In this document: positions 1-6,731 of the stretch, piece after piece
Layout of the letters: every line of letters starts with the position of its first letter
Position numbering within the stretch: the stretch's first letter is position 1
Assembly (NCBI GenBank): GCA_902806395.1
Contig: CADCWH010000372.1
Coordinates: 1-8,544, forward strand
Reading direction: 5' to 3'
Length of the DNA stretch: 8,544 nucleotides
DNA from: an uncultured Thermomicrobiales bacterium
GTDB lineage: Bacteria > Chloroflexota > Chloroflexia > Thermomicrobiales > UBA6265
The notes under the pieces: generated by a model
Seen by the model: only the letters and a program-made list of their open reading frames with translations
What the model was told of the DNA's origin: nothing
Database searches by the model: none
Made by a program: the position numbers and the translations under genes

Positions 1-322
1 CCCGAACGTAGGTCCCCTCCCCTCTCGCGACGATCTCCATCTAGGTGATGCTGCCGTGGGGTGGGACACCGTCTGATCCTTGGTGACCGGACCTTGCATC
101 GGCTGCCCGCATGCGTCATCGATGCCCTGCCGACTTCGCAAGCCGTCAATGACGCCGGTCAGCTTCTCCGATCCCTCTATGCGGCCGGCGCCCCGATTCG
201 CTGACCCAGATTAGACATTGGGTGGGAGTGCCATGGGACGCGCTCGCGGTCCAGCGAAGACAATGGTCCTCACGGTCCCGCTCTGAGACGATGTCTGGAA
301 GGGGTCCTCATCGGGAGTCGCC
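1..322. other. Left flank without a supportable gene
   Basis: This stretch lies downstream of the ATPase gene and shows no convincing coding region. A plus-strand frame from a GTG at 61 to a TGA at 202 would give about 47 residues, and a minus-strand frame is open from about 202 to the window edge, but neither has a good ribosome site or recognisable motif. A 17-codon frame starting at the ATG at 233 does have a GGGAG-like sequence in front of it, but it is too short to call. I see no hairpin followed by a T-run that would serve as an intrinsic terminator for the minus-strand operon. Confidence 0.5.
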
Positions 323-1411
323 TTACCTGCTAGGGATGATCGCGTCGCGCGTCTCCGCGTCGAACCAACGCAGCTTGGAGGGGTCCGGCTGTAGCCAGAC
401 GGGTTCGTCTGGCTGGATGCCGAAATCGGGATGCGTCAAGAGCTTGATCCGTTGGTCGCCGACGAGCGCGGTCACGAGGAGCTGTGGCCCCAACGGCTCG
501 ACGACCTCGGTCCGGGCCTCGATGGCCCCACTCACCGGCCGTTCCGAGGCCATCACGTGCTCGGCTCGGATGCCGACGATGATGTCCCCGTCGGCACCGG
601 GGGAGACTCCGGGCGGTACCGACAACCCGTGGTCACCGACCATGACGCGGACCGTATCGCCGTCGCGTTCGACCCGACCCCGGAGAAAATTCATCGGCGG
701 GTTGCCGATGAACCCACCGACGAACTCGTTGGACGGCCGATCGTAGACGGCCATCGGCGCATCGACCTGGACAATCCGTCCCTCCCGCATCACCGCGATC
801 CGGTCGCCGAGGCTGAGCGCCTCGACCTGGTCGTGTGTGACGTAGATCGTGGTGGTCTTCAGCTCCGCGACCAGTCGCTTCAATTCGGCGCGGAAGGTGA
901 GCCGGAGGAGGGCGTCGAGGTTCGAGAGCGGCTCGTCCATCAGGAGGACATCTGGCTCCATCACGACCGCCCGGGCGACGGCCACACGTTGTCGTTGGCC
1001 GCCGGAGAGCTGGGCCGGAAATCGTTCGAGGTAGGGACCGAGCTGTACCAGACCGGCGACCTCCTCCACCCGGCGCTGGATCTCCGCCTTCGGGGTGTGG
1101 CGCATCCGCAGGCCGAACGAGATGTTGTCCGCGACGGTCAAATGGGGGAAGACCGCATAGCTCTGGAACACCATCGCGATCGGCCGCTTCCGGGGAGGCA
1201 AGTCGGTCACGTCGCGGCCGCCGATCCGGATCCGGCCACCGTCTGGGTACTCTAGGCCGGCGATCATCCGCATGAGGGTCGTCTTGCCACAACCCGAAGG
1301 GCCGAGCAAGACCATGAATTCTTGGTCGGCAATCGTCAGCTCGATCCGGTCCACCGCCCGGACCTGCTTGCCGAAGATCTTGGTGACGGAATCGAGGTGG
1401 ATGTCGGCCAT
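323..1411 (-). CDS. Sugar/polyol ABC transporter ATP-binding protein (MalK/UgpC type)
   Basis: This is the cytoplasmic ATPase subunit of an ABC importer; a dimer would bind the two permeases encoded upstream and couple ATP hydrolysis to uptake. The 362-residue protein shows Walker [10 protein letters not shown] (37-45), the Q-loop Gln83, the signature LSGGQRQR (135-142), Walker B VLLMDE (155-160), the D-loop SNLDA (163-167) and the H-loop His193. After about residue 235 comes the extra C-terminal OB/TOBE-type region of the MalK/UgpC group, including GIRAEHV (280-286). Length matches that family. I start it at the ATG at 1411 (MADIHLDSV), preceded by GGAG six bases upstream. The frame stays open to 1492, but the added residues look unlike the family N-terminus. 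It is last in the minus-strand order and is separated from the permeases by 453 bp, so it may have its own promoter. The substrate cannot be read from the ATPase, and such subunits can serve several transporters. Confidence 0.95.
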   Translation of the reverse strand: MADIHLDSVTKIFGKQVRAVDRIELTIADQEFMVLLGPSGCGKTTLMRMIAGLEYPDGGRIRIGGRDVTDLPPRKRPIAMVFQSYAVFPHLTVADNISFGLRMRHTPKAEIQRRVEEVAGLVQLGPYLERFPAQLSGGQRQRVAVARAVVMEPDVLLMDEPLSNLDALLRLTFRAELKRLVAELKTTTIYVTHDQVEALSLGDRIAVMREGRIVQVDAPMAVYDRPSNEFVGGFIGNPPMNFLRGRVERDGDTVRVMVGDHGLSVPPGVSPGADGDIIVGIRAEHVMASERPVSGAIEARTEVVEPLGPQLLVTALVGDQRIKLLTHPDFGIQPDEPVWLQPDPSKLRWFDAETRDAIIPSR

Positions 1412-1865
1412 GCGAGGCTCCAGGGCGTGATGGGTCAGGCGTAAAGAGGTAGGGACGTGTCGAATGGCGGAGGTAGCGGATGGGGCAAGCACTGAGACGG
1501 CGGACTCCGGCGGACCAAACCCTCAGGGTGTCCGCCGACGTCGGGTCAGTGTCATCGCCCTGATCAGCAGTCTCGAGAACGGACTCGCTCTCGGGACGAT
1601 GACCCCACGCAATCCAGGGGTGACGTGGGAGTCCGTCCGAGCCGGTCCTCCGTTTGCCCTCCGCGATGTGCGCTGTCACGGTGACCACCGCGCGGCGGGA
1701 CCGGTCCGTCGGTCAGAACAATTCCTCTCTGGGCCACTCCTTCGCTTGGTGATCGGCCCCTCTGACGGGGTTCATCGCCTTCTGTCGTGCGGCGAGACTT
1801 CGGTACCGCCGACGTGCCGCATCCGGTCCCTCCGCCCTAACGCCGATCCTCCAGTGCTTGACGCC
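1412..1865. other. Long gap between permease and ATPase genes
   Basis: About 453 bp separate the second permease stop from the ATPase start, which is unusual inside one transporter operon. A minus-strand frame starting near 1688 is open through it, but it runs on as a shadow of the ATPase gene, is rich in Pro and Arg, and resembles no protein I know. The gap contains a hairpin (1508-1537), the perfect palindromes CCGACGTCGG (1535-1544) and GGACCGGTCC (1698-1707), and smaller ones such as TCTCGAGA (1571-1578). I could not find a good minus-strand -35/-10 pair. It may hold a separate ATPase promoter or operator, or the remnant of a lost gene. Confidence 0.4.
1508..1537 (-). promoter_or_regulatory. 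Stem-loop in the leader of the ATPase gene
   Basis: The arms CGGCGGAC (1508-1515) and GTCCGCCG (1530-1537) pair perfectly over 8 bp. Inside them ACCC can pair with GGGT around a TCA loop, leaving a three-base bulge on one side. It sits roughly 100 bases upstream of the ATPase start on the transcribed strand. No T-run follows on either strand, so it is not a standard intrinsic terminator. It could be an mRNA structure or a protein-binding site; chance is possible in DNA this rich in G and C. Confidence 0.4.
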
Positions 1866-2747
1866 CTACCGACTGACTCGCCCCCACAGACCGAGCAGGT
1901 AGCGACGGATGATGAAGATGATGATCAGGGACGGGACCAGCATGGTGAAGCCGGCGGCGAAGCGGAAGGGTGCCGGGGAAGCGTTGAGGGAACTCAGGAC
2001 GAGGGCGGGCAAGGTCCGTTCGCGGACGGTGAGGATCACTGCCGCGAAGACCTCGTTCCAAGAGAGCACGAAGGTGAAGATCGCCGCCGCCGCCAGACCG
2101 GGCAGGGCGAGGGGTAGGACGACCCGGATGAACGCCGTCACTGGCGTGCACCCGAGGGTTTGGGCGGCTTCCTCCAAGTCGCGTGGCACGCTGACGAAGA
2201 TGCTGCTGGTGATCAGGATGGTGAACGGCAATGCCAGCGCGGTGTGCATCAGGGCCACGCTGAGGACCGAATCGTAGATACCCCAGTTTATGAACGTCAC
2301 CGCGAGCGGGATCGAGAGGATCACGATCGGGAAGGCGCGCGTGGACAGCACCAGGATGCGGAATGCGTCGCGGCCACGGAACGCGAACCGGGCGATCGCG
2401 TATCCCGCCGGGGCACCGATCAGGGTCGACAGCAGCAACGAGGTGACCGCCACCAGGACGCTGCGCCAGAACGCCGCTTGGACACCGGTAGCGTTGATGA
2501 AGAAATCGACGGTCTCGGCCGAGACGCCGCTCGGGATCAACTGGCGCGGGTACTCGTAGACGGCGTCGTTGGTGCTGAATGCCACGACGCTGATGAGGTA
2601 GATCGGCAGCAGGACCCAAATCGCCAAGACGATAGCGGCGACGTAGAGTGCCCCCCGGCCAGCGAGGTACTGCCCGGAGCGGCGCCGCTGGGTGATTGCC
2701 TCGCCCCCGTCGCTCGCGTCTCGCCGGGGTGTCTTGATCGCACTCAT
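1866..2747 (-). CDS. ABC transporter permease, MalG/UgpE type
   Basis: This is the second inner-membrane channel subunit of the importer. The 293-residue protein begins with a basic, polar N-tail (about 1-30) and has about six hydrophobic segments, near 31-53, 97-119, 131-152, 162-183, 218-238 and 266-283. The cytoplasmic EAA loop that docks on the ATPase is clear: EEAAQTLG at 192-199 followed by the IRVVLP and ALPG elements (to about 217). Length and layout are typical of MalG/UgpE/LacG permeases. Its ATG overlaps the stop of the first permease by one base (TGATG on the coding strand), a usual sign of translational coupling. An AGGA about nine bases before the ATG may serve as ribosome site. 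The frame ends in TAG. Substrate specificity is not readable. Confidence 0.95.
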   Translation of the reverse strand: MSAIKTPRRDASDGGEAITQRRRSGQYLAGRGALYVAAIVLAIWVLLPIYLISVVAFSTNDAVYEYPRQLIPSGVSAETVDFFINATGVQAAFWRSVLVAVTSLLLSTLIGAPAGYAIARFAFRGRDAFRILVLSTRAFPIVILSIPLAVTFINWGIYDSVLSVALMHTALALPFTILITSSIFVSVPRDLEEAAQTLGCTPVTAFIRVVLPLALPGLAAAAIFTFVLSWNEVFAAVILTVRERTLPALVLSSLNASPAPFRFAAGFTMLVPSLIIIFIIRRYLLGLWGRVSR

Positions 2748-3601
2748 CAGACACGGTCCTGATTCGCGGGGACGAGCCAGAGGAAGGCCAGGGTACTGAT
2801 GACCGAGAGCAGGAGGATCAACGACGCATAGGCCGCGGCGACGTTGGAGTTCTGGAGATCACCGTACCAACGGTACGACTCGGCCGAGAGGGTGGTCAGG
2901 CCGCGTCCGGCGAGGGCGATCACGGTGGCGAAGACTTGAAAGGCGAGGATCGTCCGCAAGATCAGCGCGACCTGGATACTGGGTCGCAAGAGCGGCAGGA
3001 TCACCCGCCAGATCTTCTGCCAGGTCGTGGCGCCGAGCATGTCGGCCGCCTCGAGATAATCCTTGGGGATCGACTGTAATCCGGCGACCAAGATGATCAT
3101 GATGATCGATGTCGCCCTCCAGGCTTCCGCGAGGACGATGGCGAGCAAGATCAAGAGTGGTTCTTGGTAGTTCAAGAAGATGATCGGCCGGTCGACGAGA
3201 CCCAACCCTTCGAGGAAGCTGTTGAGCCAGCCCCGTTCGGTGAAGATCGCGAACCAGATGATCCCGGCCGACAACTCGCTGATCCCGAGGGGGATCGCGA
3301 AGATGTAGAGCCAGAGGCCGGAGCCCTTCAACTTCGCGTTGACGACCAGCGCCATGCCCATCGCGAGGGTGAATTGGATCGGGATCACCAGCACGATCAG
3401 CAGTAACGTGGTGCGGAGCGACCGCCAGAAAGCGGCATCGTCGAACATCGTCCTGATCGACGTCGTGCTCCACTCACCATCGGCGTTCTGGAAGGCGAGC
3501 CCGAACGCTTGGATCATCGGCGCCGCGAAGAAGATCGCCAGGTACGCCAGAGAAGGGAGCAGCAGCAGATACGGCGCCCAGCCGAGCCTGTGGGCCTTCA
3601 C
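2747..3601 (-). CDS. ABC transporter permease, MalF/UgpA type
   Basis: This is the first inner-membrane channel subunit, partner of the MalG-type permease. The 284-residue protein starts almost directly with a membrane segment (RLGWAPYLLLLP...) and has about six, near 8-30, 64-87, 97-119, 146-171, 206-230 and 256-278. The EAA loop reads EAADMLG (184-190) followed by IWRVILPLLRPS (197-208), with Arg in place of the usual final Gly. It lacks the long extra periplasmic domain of E. coli MalF and so is closer to UgpA-like permeases. The start is a GTG at 3601 with no clear Shine-Dalgarno sequence; I see no better upstream start in frame, and the next Met is residue 29. Weak initiation plus the hairpins just upstream would fit lower expression than the binding protein. 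Confidence 0.93.
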   Translation of the reverse strand: MKAHRLGWAPYLLLLPSLAYLAIFFAAPMIQAFGLAFQNADGEWSTTSIRTMFDDAAFWRSLRTTLLLIVLVIPIQFTLAMGMALVVNAKLKGSGLWLYIFAIPLGISELSAGIIWFAIFTERGWLNSFLEGLGLVDRPIIFLNYQEPLLILLAIVLAEAWRATSIIMIILVAGLQSIPKDYLEAADMLGATTWQKIWRVILPLLRPSIQVALILRTILAFQVFATVIALAGRGLTTLSAESYRWYGDLQNSNVAAAYASLILLLSVISTLAFLWLVPANQDRV

Positions 3602-3642
3602 CGTCGGCCCGGCGGGTCGATGTTCGATCGTCGTCGCCGGTC

Positions 3643-3678
3643 GATGGGCGTCAGCGGGCAGCCCACAAGACGCCCATC
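3643..3678 (-). promoter_or_regulatory. Intergenic stem-loop before the first permease
   Basis: A perfect 10-bp inverted repeat, GATGGGCGTC (3643-3652) and GACGCCCATC (3669-3678), encloses a 16-base loop in which GGG and CCC can pair again. It ends about 41 bases before the GTG start of the MalF-type permease on the transcribed strand. No T-run follows it. It may be an mRNA processing or stability element, an attenuator or an operator; the pairing is seen directly, the role is inferred. Confidence 0.55.
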
Positions 3679-3725
3679 CTTCGGTCGTCGCAGGTACGAC
3701 GTCACCATGGCCACCTCACCAACGC

Positions 3726-3762
3726 TAGGAGTACCAGAGCCGCTGAGGCTCCGGTACTCCCA
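3726..3762 (-). promoter_or_regulatory. Strong stem-loop 3' of the binding-protein gene
   Basis: On the minus strand this forms a 16-bp stem around a 5-base loop (TCAGC). The core arms are GGAGTACC/GGTACTCC and GAGCC/GGCTC, with two G-U wobbles and a closing U-A pair. Read on the plus strand, the same two positions become A-C mismatches, so the structure suits the minus-strand transcript. It starts 37 bases after the stop of the binding-protein gene. The following bases (TAGCGTTGG) hold no T-run, so it looks less like a full terminator than a 3' stabiliser or partial terminator, as known between binding-protein and permease genes in other ABC operons such as malE-malF. Confidence 0.65.
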
Positions 3763-3799
3763 TCACTGGTCCTATCGACGTCCGACCTCAGACGTTGGT

Positions 3800-5158
3800 C
3801 TAACCGACCTGGCAGACGCCCTCGCTCTCCGGGTCCGGGGCCCAGCACGAGGCACCGGTCGCGTCGAGGATTCCCTGCAGCGTCTCCGCCTCGGTCTGGA
3901 GGGCCTCTTGGATGTCTCCCCCATCGACGACCGCGCGCTGGAAGACATTGCGGAAGACTTCGTTGTACGCGCCGCCCTGGTCACCGAGTCCAACCGGCAG
4001 CAGGGATGGCAACGCCTCGTCGTCCTCCGTGGTCGCCGAGACCGCGGCCGCTTCCTTCTGGACGCCTTCGTCGAGGTCGCCGGGAAGTTCGCCCTCGATG
4101 ATCGGGAAGAACGCGACCTGCTCGAGCGTCAACGCCTGCGTCTCCGGCATCGTCAGGTATCGGATCAGCTCGCGCGCGCCTTCCACGTTCGGGGCCGACG
4201 CGGGGATCGCCAGCCCGGCAACGACCGGCAAGAAGCCGAGGCCTTCCGGCCCGCGGGGCGCCGGGAACATCACCAGCTCATCACCACTGTTGCGGGCGGC
4301 ATCGATCAGACGGGCCGTGTGATCCCAGGCGACCCACACCTCCCCCGAACGCAGCGGCTCGGACATCTGGTCGTAGCTGAGCGATTGCGGGTTGGCTACC
4401 GCCCAGGCGTCCTGCAGCCATTGCCACATCGCCACGGCGCCTTCGCTGGTGAACTTCGTGTTCAGCGCGCCGGTGAAGCTGGGGTAGCCATACCCCTGGA
4501 AGAAGCGGTGGAGTAGCCCGCTCTCACCAGCCGGGAGACCGAATCGCGGCCCCTCCTCCTCGTTGATCGCCGTGATCCAGGCCAACAGTTGATCGTAGGT
4601 CAAGTCCGTCGCCAGGGTCTCTTCCGTCAACCCCTCCGGCAGGTACTCCAGCGCCTCACGCCGGGCCGCCATCACGTAGGTCGCCTGCATCCAGGGAATG
4701 TAAAACTGCTGCTCGCCGCCGAACTTGCCCAGGTCGAGGTACTCCTGGACGATCCCGAGGTCTGCCAACTCCGTGGCGAGATCCGTCAGGTCCATCAGCA
4801 GACCCTCTTCGGCCAGTGAGCCGAAGTCGCCATGCTGACCGCCAATCAGACTGACTTCACCCGTTCCCGCCTCCGCCTCGGCGGAGATCCGATCGTTGAA
4901 TGGGCCCACTTCCTCCGGCACGAACTCGACTTCGCCGTCGAACCCCGAGAGGACCTCACCACGGAAGGCCTCGGCCTCCTCGATGGGAGTCAACTGTGTG
5001 GAGAGGAAGACGACATCGCCGCCGCCCTCCTGCCGCGCCCGGACGAGGGACCGTCCGCTGGCGAGGGGAACGAGGCCAACGGCTCCCGCGGCGCCCGCTC
5101 CCGCCTTGACGACGCCCCGCCTCGTTAATGCCCGGGGCTGGAATAGTTCGTGTGCCAT
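3800..5158 (-). CDS. Extracellular solute-binding protein (MalE/UgpB family), Tat-exported
   Basis: This is the receptor that captures the solute outside the cytoplasmic membrane and delivers it to the two permeases. The 452-residue length fits family 1 binding proteins, and the text resembles that family, for example QGYGYPSFTGALNTKFTSEG (221-240). The N-terminus carries a Tat-like signal: T-R-R-G-V-V-K (12-18) followed by an Ala/Gly-rich hydrophobic stretch to about residue 34. There is no lipobox cysteine. The only cysteines in the protein are Cys438 and Cys449, near the C-terminus, and could form a disulphide. I start it at the ATG at 5158, with AGGAGG nine bases upstream; the frame is open to 5287, but those extra residues are Arg/Pro-rich and precede the signal peptide. 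A candidate promoter lies at 5237-5265. The ligand is unknown. Confidence 0.93.
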   Translation of the reverse strand: MAHELFQPRALTRRGVVKAGAGAAGAVGLVPLASGRSLVRARQEGGGDVVFLSTQLTPIEEAEAFRGEVLSGFDGEVEFVPEEVGPFNDRISAEAEAGTGEVSLIGGQHGDFGSLAEEGLLMDLTDLATELADLGIVQEYLDLGKFGGEQQFYIPWMQATYVMAARREALEYLPEGLTEETLATDLTYDQLLAWITAINEEEGPRFGLPAGESGLLHRFFQGYGYPSFTGALNTKFTSEGAVAMWQWLQDAWAVANPQSLSYDQMSEPLRSGEVWVAWDHTARLIDAARNSGDELVMFPAPRGPEGLGFLPVVAGLAIPASAPNVEGARELIRYLTMPETQALTLEQVAFFPIIEGELPGDLDEGVQKEAAAVSATTEDDEALPSLLPVGLGDQGGAYNEVFRNVFQRAVVDGGDIQEALQTEAETLQGILDATGASCWAPDPESEGVCQVG

Positions 5159-5192
5159 CTGTCGGATCCTCCTGCGTCGGTGATTCCGAACG

Positions 5193-5210
5193 CACGGCGG
5201 CAATGCCGTG
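5193..5210 (-). promoter_or_regulatory. Small hairpin in the binding-protein mRNA leader
   Basis: CACGGC (5193-5198) and GCCGTG (5205-5210) form a 6-bp stem with a 6-base loop. It lies inside the predicted 5' leader, about 35 bases before the start codon and just upstream of the AGGAGG ribosome site, which it leaves free. It could be an operator or an mRNA-stabilising structure, but six pairs may also arise by chance. Confidence 0.35.
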
Positions 5211-5236
5211 GCCAACCCGTCGGCTGGAAGGGGACG

Positions 5237-5265
5237 GTTGTACGACGATCGGCGCGGTCTGTCAA
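5237..5265 (-). promoter_or_regulatory. Candidate sigma70-type promoter of the transporter genes
   Basis: On the minus strand a perfect TTGACA (5265-5260) is followed after exactly 17 bases by TACAAC (5242-5237), which matches TATAAT at four of six positions. Transcription would begin near 5230, giving a leader of about 72 bases before the binding-protein ATG. The site lies in the 225-bp gap after the dehydrogenase gene. That gap otherwise shows only a weak GTACC/GGTAC inverted repeat (5295-5309) just upstream of the -35 box. So the transporter can probably be transcribed independently of the dehydrogenase. Confidence 0.55.
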
Positions 5266-5383
5266 ACGGGATCGCGGGCCCGTCCAATGTGAGCGTACCC
5301 GAGTGGTACCGGTCCCCGCGCAGGGTGGTTCAGGCTCTGTCGAAGGAGCGCGACCACGGTGATCCCCGACCCAGTGAGGTGAT

Positions 5384-6577
5384 TCAGGCGTCTTCCCCTG
5401 CCCAGGCTTGCGCGAGGATCGCCTCATAGTCGGCGGCGACCATGGGACGAGCATTGCTGGGATTGGAGCCGTTCGCCTCGGCGGCGGCGGCGAGCGCCGG
5501 GAAGTCGGCGGGGTCGATGCCGGGCAGGTCGGCGAAGCGCGGGATGCCGACTTCCCGGGCCAGGCCAGCGATCTCGGTCGCCCCGGACGCCGCCACCTCC
5601 CAGGCGTCACGGTTCCGGGCGTCAACGCCCATCGCCGCCGCGACTTCGGCGTGGCGCTCCGGCGTGGCACTGAGGTGGTACCCCACGAAATGGGGCAAGA
5701 ACATCGCGTTGGCGACGCCGTGCGGCGTGTCATAGCGGCCGCCAAGTGCCTCGGCCAGGCAGTGGACGCCGGCCACATCGGCGTTCGCGAATGCCATCCC
5801 GGCCATCGTGCTGGCCAGCATCATCGTCGCTCGTGCCTCGCGGTCGGTGCCGTCGCGGACGACGGCGGCCAGGGAGCGGGAAACGAGGCGGATCGCGTGG
5901 AGGGCGAGGCTGTCCGAGATCGGGTTGGCCCGCCGGCAGGTGTAGGCCTCGACGGCGTGGGTCAGGACATCCATCCCGGTGGCGGCGGTGACGTGGGCGG
6001 GCAGGGACCACGTCAACTCCGGGTCTACCAGTGCTACCCGTGGCGCCATGCTGGGATCCTTGACGGTCACCTTGATGCGCCGGGCGGTGTCGGTGATCAC
6101 GGCGGAGCGGGTCACCTCGCTGCCGGTCCCGGCGGTGGTCGGGACGGCGACAAGGGGCAGGGCCGGCCGGGCGAGCGTCCGCGGCGCGGCCCAGTCGGTC
6201 ACGGTGCCACCATTCGTGACCAGCGCGGCCATCGCCTTGGCGGCGTCCAGGGGACTGCCTCCCCCGACCGCGACCACGAGGTCGCAACCGGCTTCCCGGG
6301 CCGCCGTCGCGCCCGCCTCGCACTCCAGGTCTCGCGGGTTGGGGTGGACCTCGTCCCAGGTGCTGACCTGGACCCCGGAGAGAGTCGCCAGCGGGCCGGC
6401 GACCCTGTCCACGATGCCGGCCGCCCGCACGCCGGGGTCGGTCACTAGCCAGATCCGCCGGGCACCAATTCGACTGACATGGTCCACCAGCGACGCGGCC
6501 ACGCCAGGTCCGAAGACCACCTCGGTCGGTGTCCAGAAGCGGCCACTCACGAGGCTGCCGCTCACGCTCGCGTCCAT
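5384..6577 (-). CDS. Iron-containing alcohol dehydrogenase (group III ADH family)
   Basis: This enzyme would oxidise an alcohol or polyol, or reduce the matching aldehyde/ketone, with NAD(P) in the cytoplasm. The 397-residue length is typical. The N-terminal dinucleotide-binding half carries VVAVGGGSPLDAAKA (101-115) and PTTAGTGSEVT (146-156). The C-terminal helical half holds the four expected metal ligands, aligned by eye with FucO: Asp203 and His207 (GMDVLTHAVEAYTC), His272 (GVHCLAE) and His286 (DTPHGVANA). The His that FucO-like enzymes have four residues after the third ligand is Glu276 here. The ATG at 6577 is preceded by a GGGGGG run six bases upstream. It lies 225 bp before the binding-protein gene on the same strand and divergent from the HD-domain gene. 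Close relatives include lactaldehyde reductase, 1,3-propanediol dehydrogenase and maleylacetate reductase; the exact substrate is open. Confidence 0.93.
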   Translation of the reverse strand: MDASVSGSLVSGRFWTPTEVVFGPGVAASLVDHVSRIGARRIWLVTDPGVRAAGIVDRVAGPLATLSGVQVSTWDEVHPNPRDLECEAGATAAREAGCDLVVAVGGGSPLDAAKAMAALVTNGGTVTDWAAPRTLARPALPLVAVPTTAGTGSEVTRSAVITDTARRIKVTVKDPSMAPRVALVDPELTWSLPAHVTAATGMDVLTHAVEAYTCRRANPISDSLALHAIRLVSRSLAAVVRDGTDREARATMMLASTMAGMAFANADVAGVHCLAEALGGRYDTPHGVANAMFLPHFVGYHLSATPERHAEVAAAMGVDARNRDAWEVAASGATEIAGLAREVGIPRFADLPGIDPADFPALAAAAEANGSNPSNARPMVAADYEAILAQAWAGEDA

Positions 6578-6731
6578 GTCGTCCCCCCGGCATCACGAGC
6601 GTCAAGATAGTCGCGACGGGTCGATGACCGTCGGTCGCCCATGCTCCCCGCTCGACGCCAAAGCGACGAGCTGCGGGCGTGCTCCCAGCGAGTATCCTAC
6701 CCCGGCATCGACCGAGGGGGTGGAGACCGTG
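6578..6731. promoter_or_regulatory. Divergent intergenic region, dehydrogenase / HD-domain gene
   Basis: This roughly 150-bp region must hold the start signals of both divergent genes. On the plus strand TATCCT (6693-6698) could be a -10 box for the HD-domain gene, but no convincing -35 lies 17 bases upstream. On the minus strand TATCTT (6609-6604) is a weak -10 candidate for the dehydrogenase. The only inverted repeats are short, for example GCTCG/CGAGC around 6648-6670. The position as a divergent promoter region is secure; the individual boxes are not. Confidence 0.4.

Noticed and set aside
233..286. 17-codon plus-strand ORF with a good ribosome site
   Set aside because: Too short and without any supporting similarity; the GGGAG match can occur by chance.
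1508..1545. Intrinsic terminator at the 1508-1537 hairpin
   Set aside because: No T-run follows the stem on either strand, so it is listed only as a possible regulatory structure.
633..1688. Long minus-strand frame of about 350 codons crossing the ATPase gene and the gap
   Set aside because: Most of it is an out-of-frame shadow of the ATPase with Arg/Pro/Asp-rich text. The part in the gap has no recognisable motif and no clear ribosome site, so I left it uncalled.
1906..1928. GAT/ATG triplet run resembling a microsatellite
   Set aside because: It encodes the isoleucine-rich last membrane segment of the permease (LIIIFII), so it follows from protein composition.
1464..2117. Plus-strand frame of 217 codons over the gap and the permease end
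   Set aside because: Its second half is antisense to the permease, and the Glu/Asp/Gly-rich tail is what GC-rich antisense frames usually show.
5295..5309. GTACC/GGTAC inverted repeat upstream of the candidate promoter
   Set aside because: Only five pairs with a five-base loop; below what I would call an operator or terminator without conservation data.
5408..6448. Plus-strand frame of 346 codons opposite the dehydrogenase
   Set aside because: Gly/Arg/His-rich shadow of a gene with all family motifs on the other strand.
5979..6731. Long in-frame 5' extension of the HD-domain gene
   Set aside because: It is antisense to the well-supported dehydrogenase, has low-complexity Thr/Pro/Ser/Arg content, and HD-family similarity begins only near 6780.
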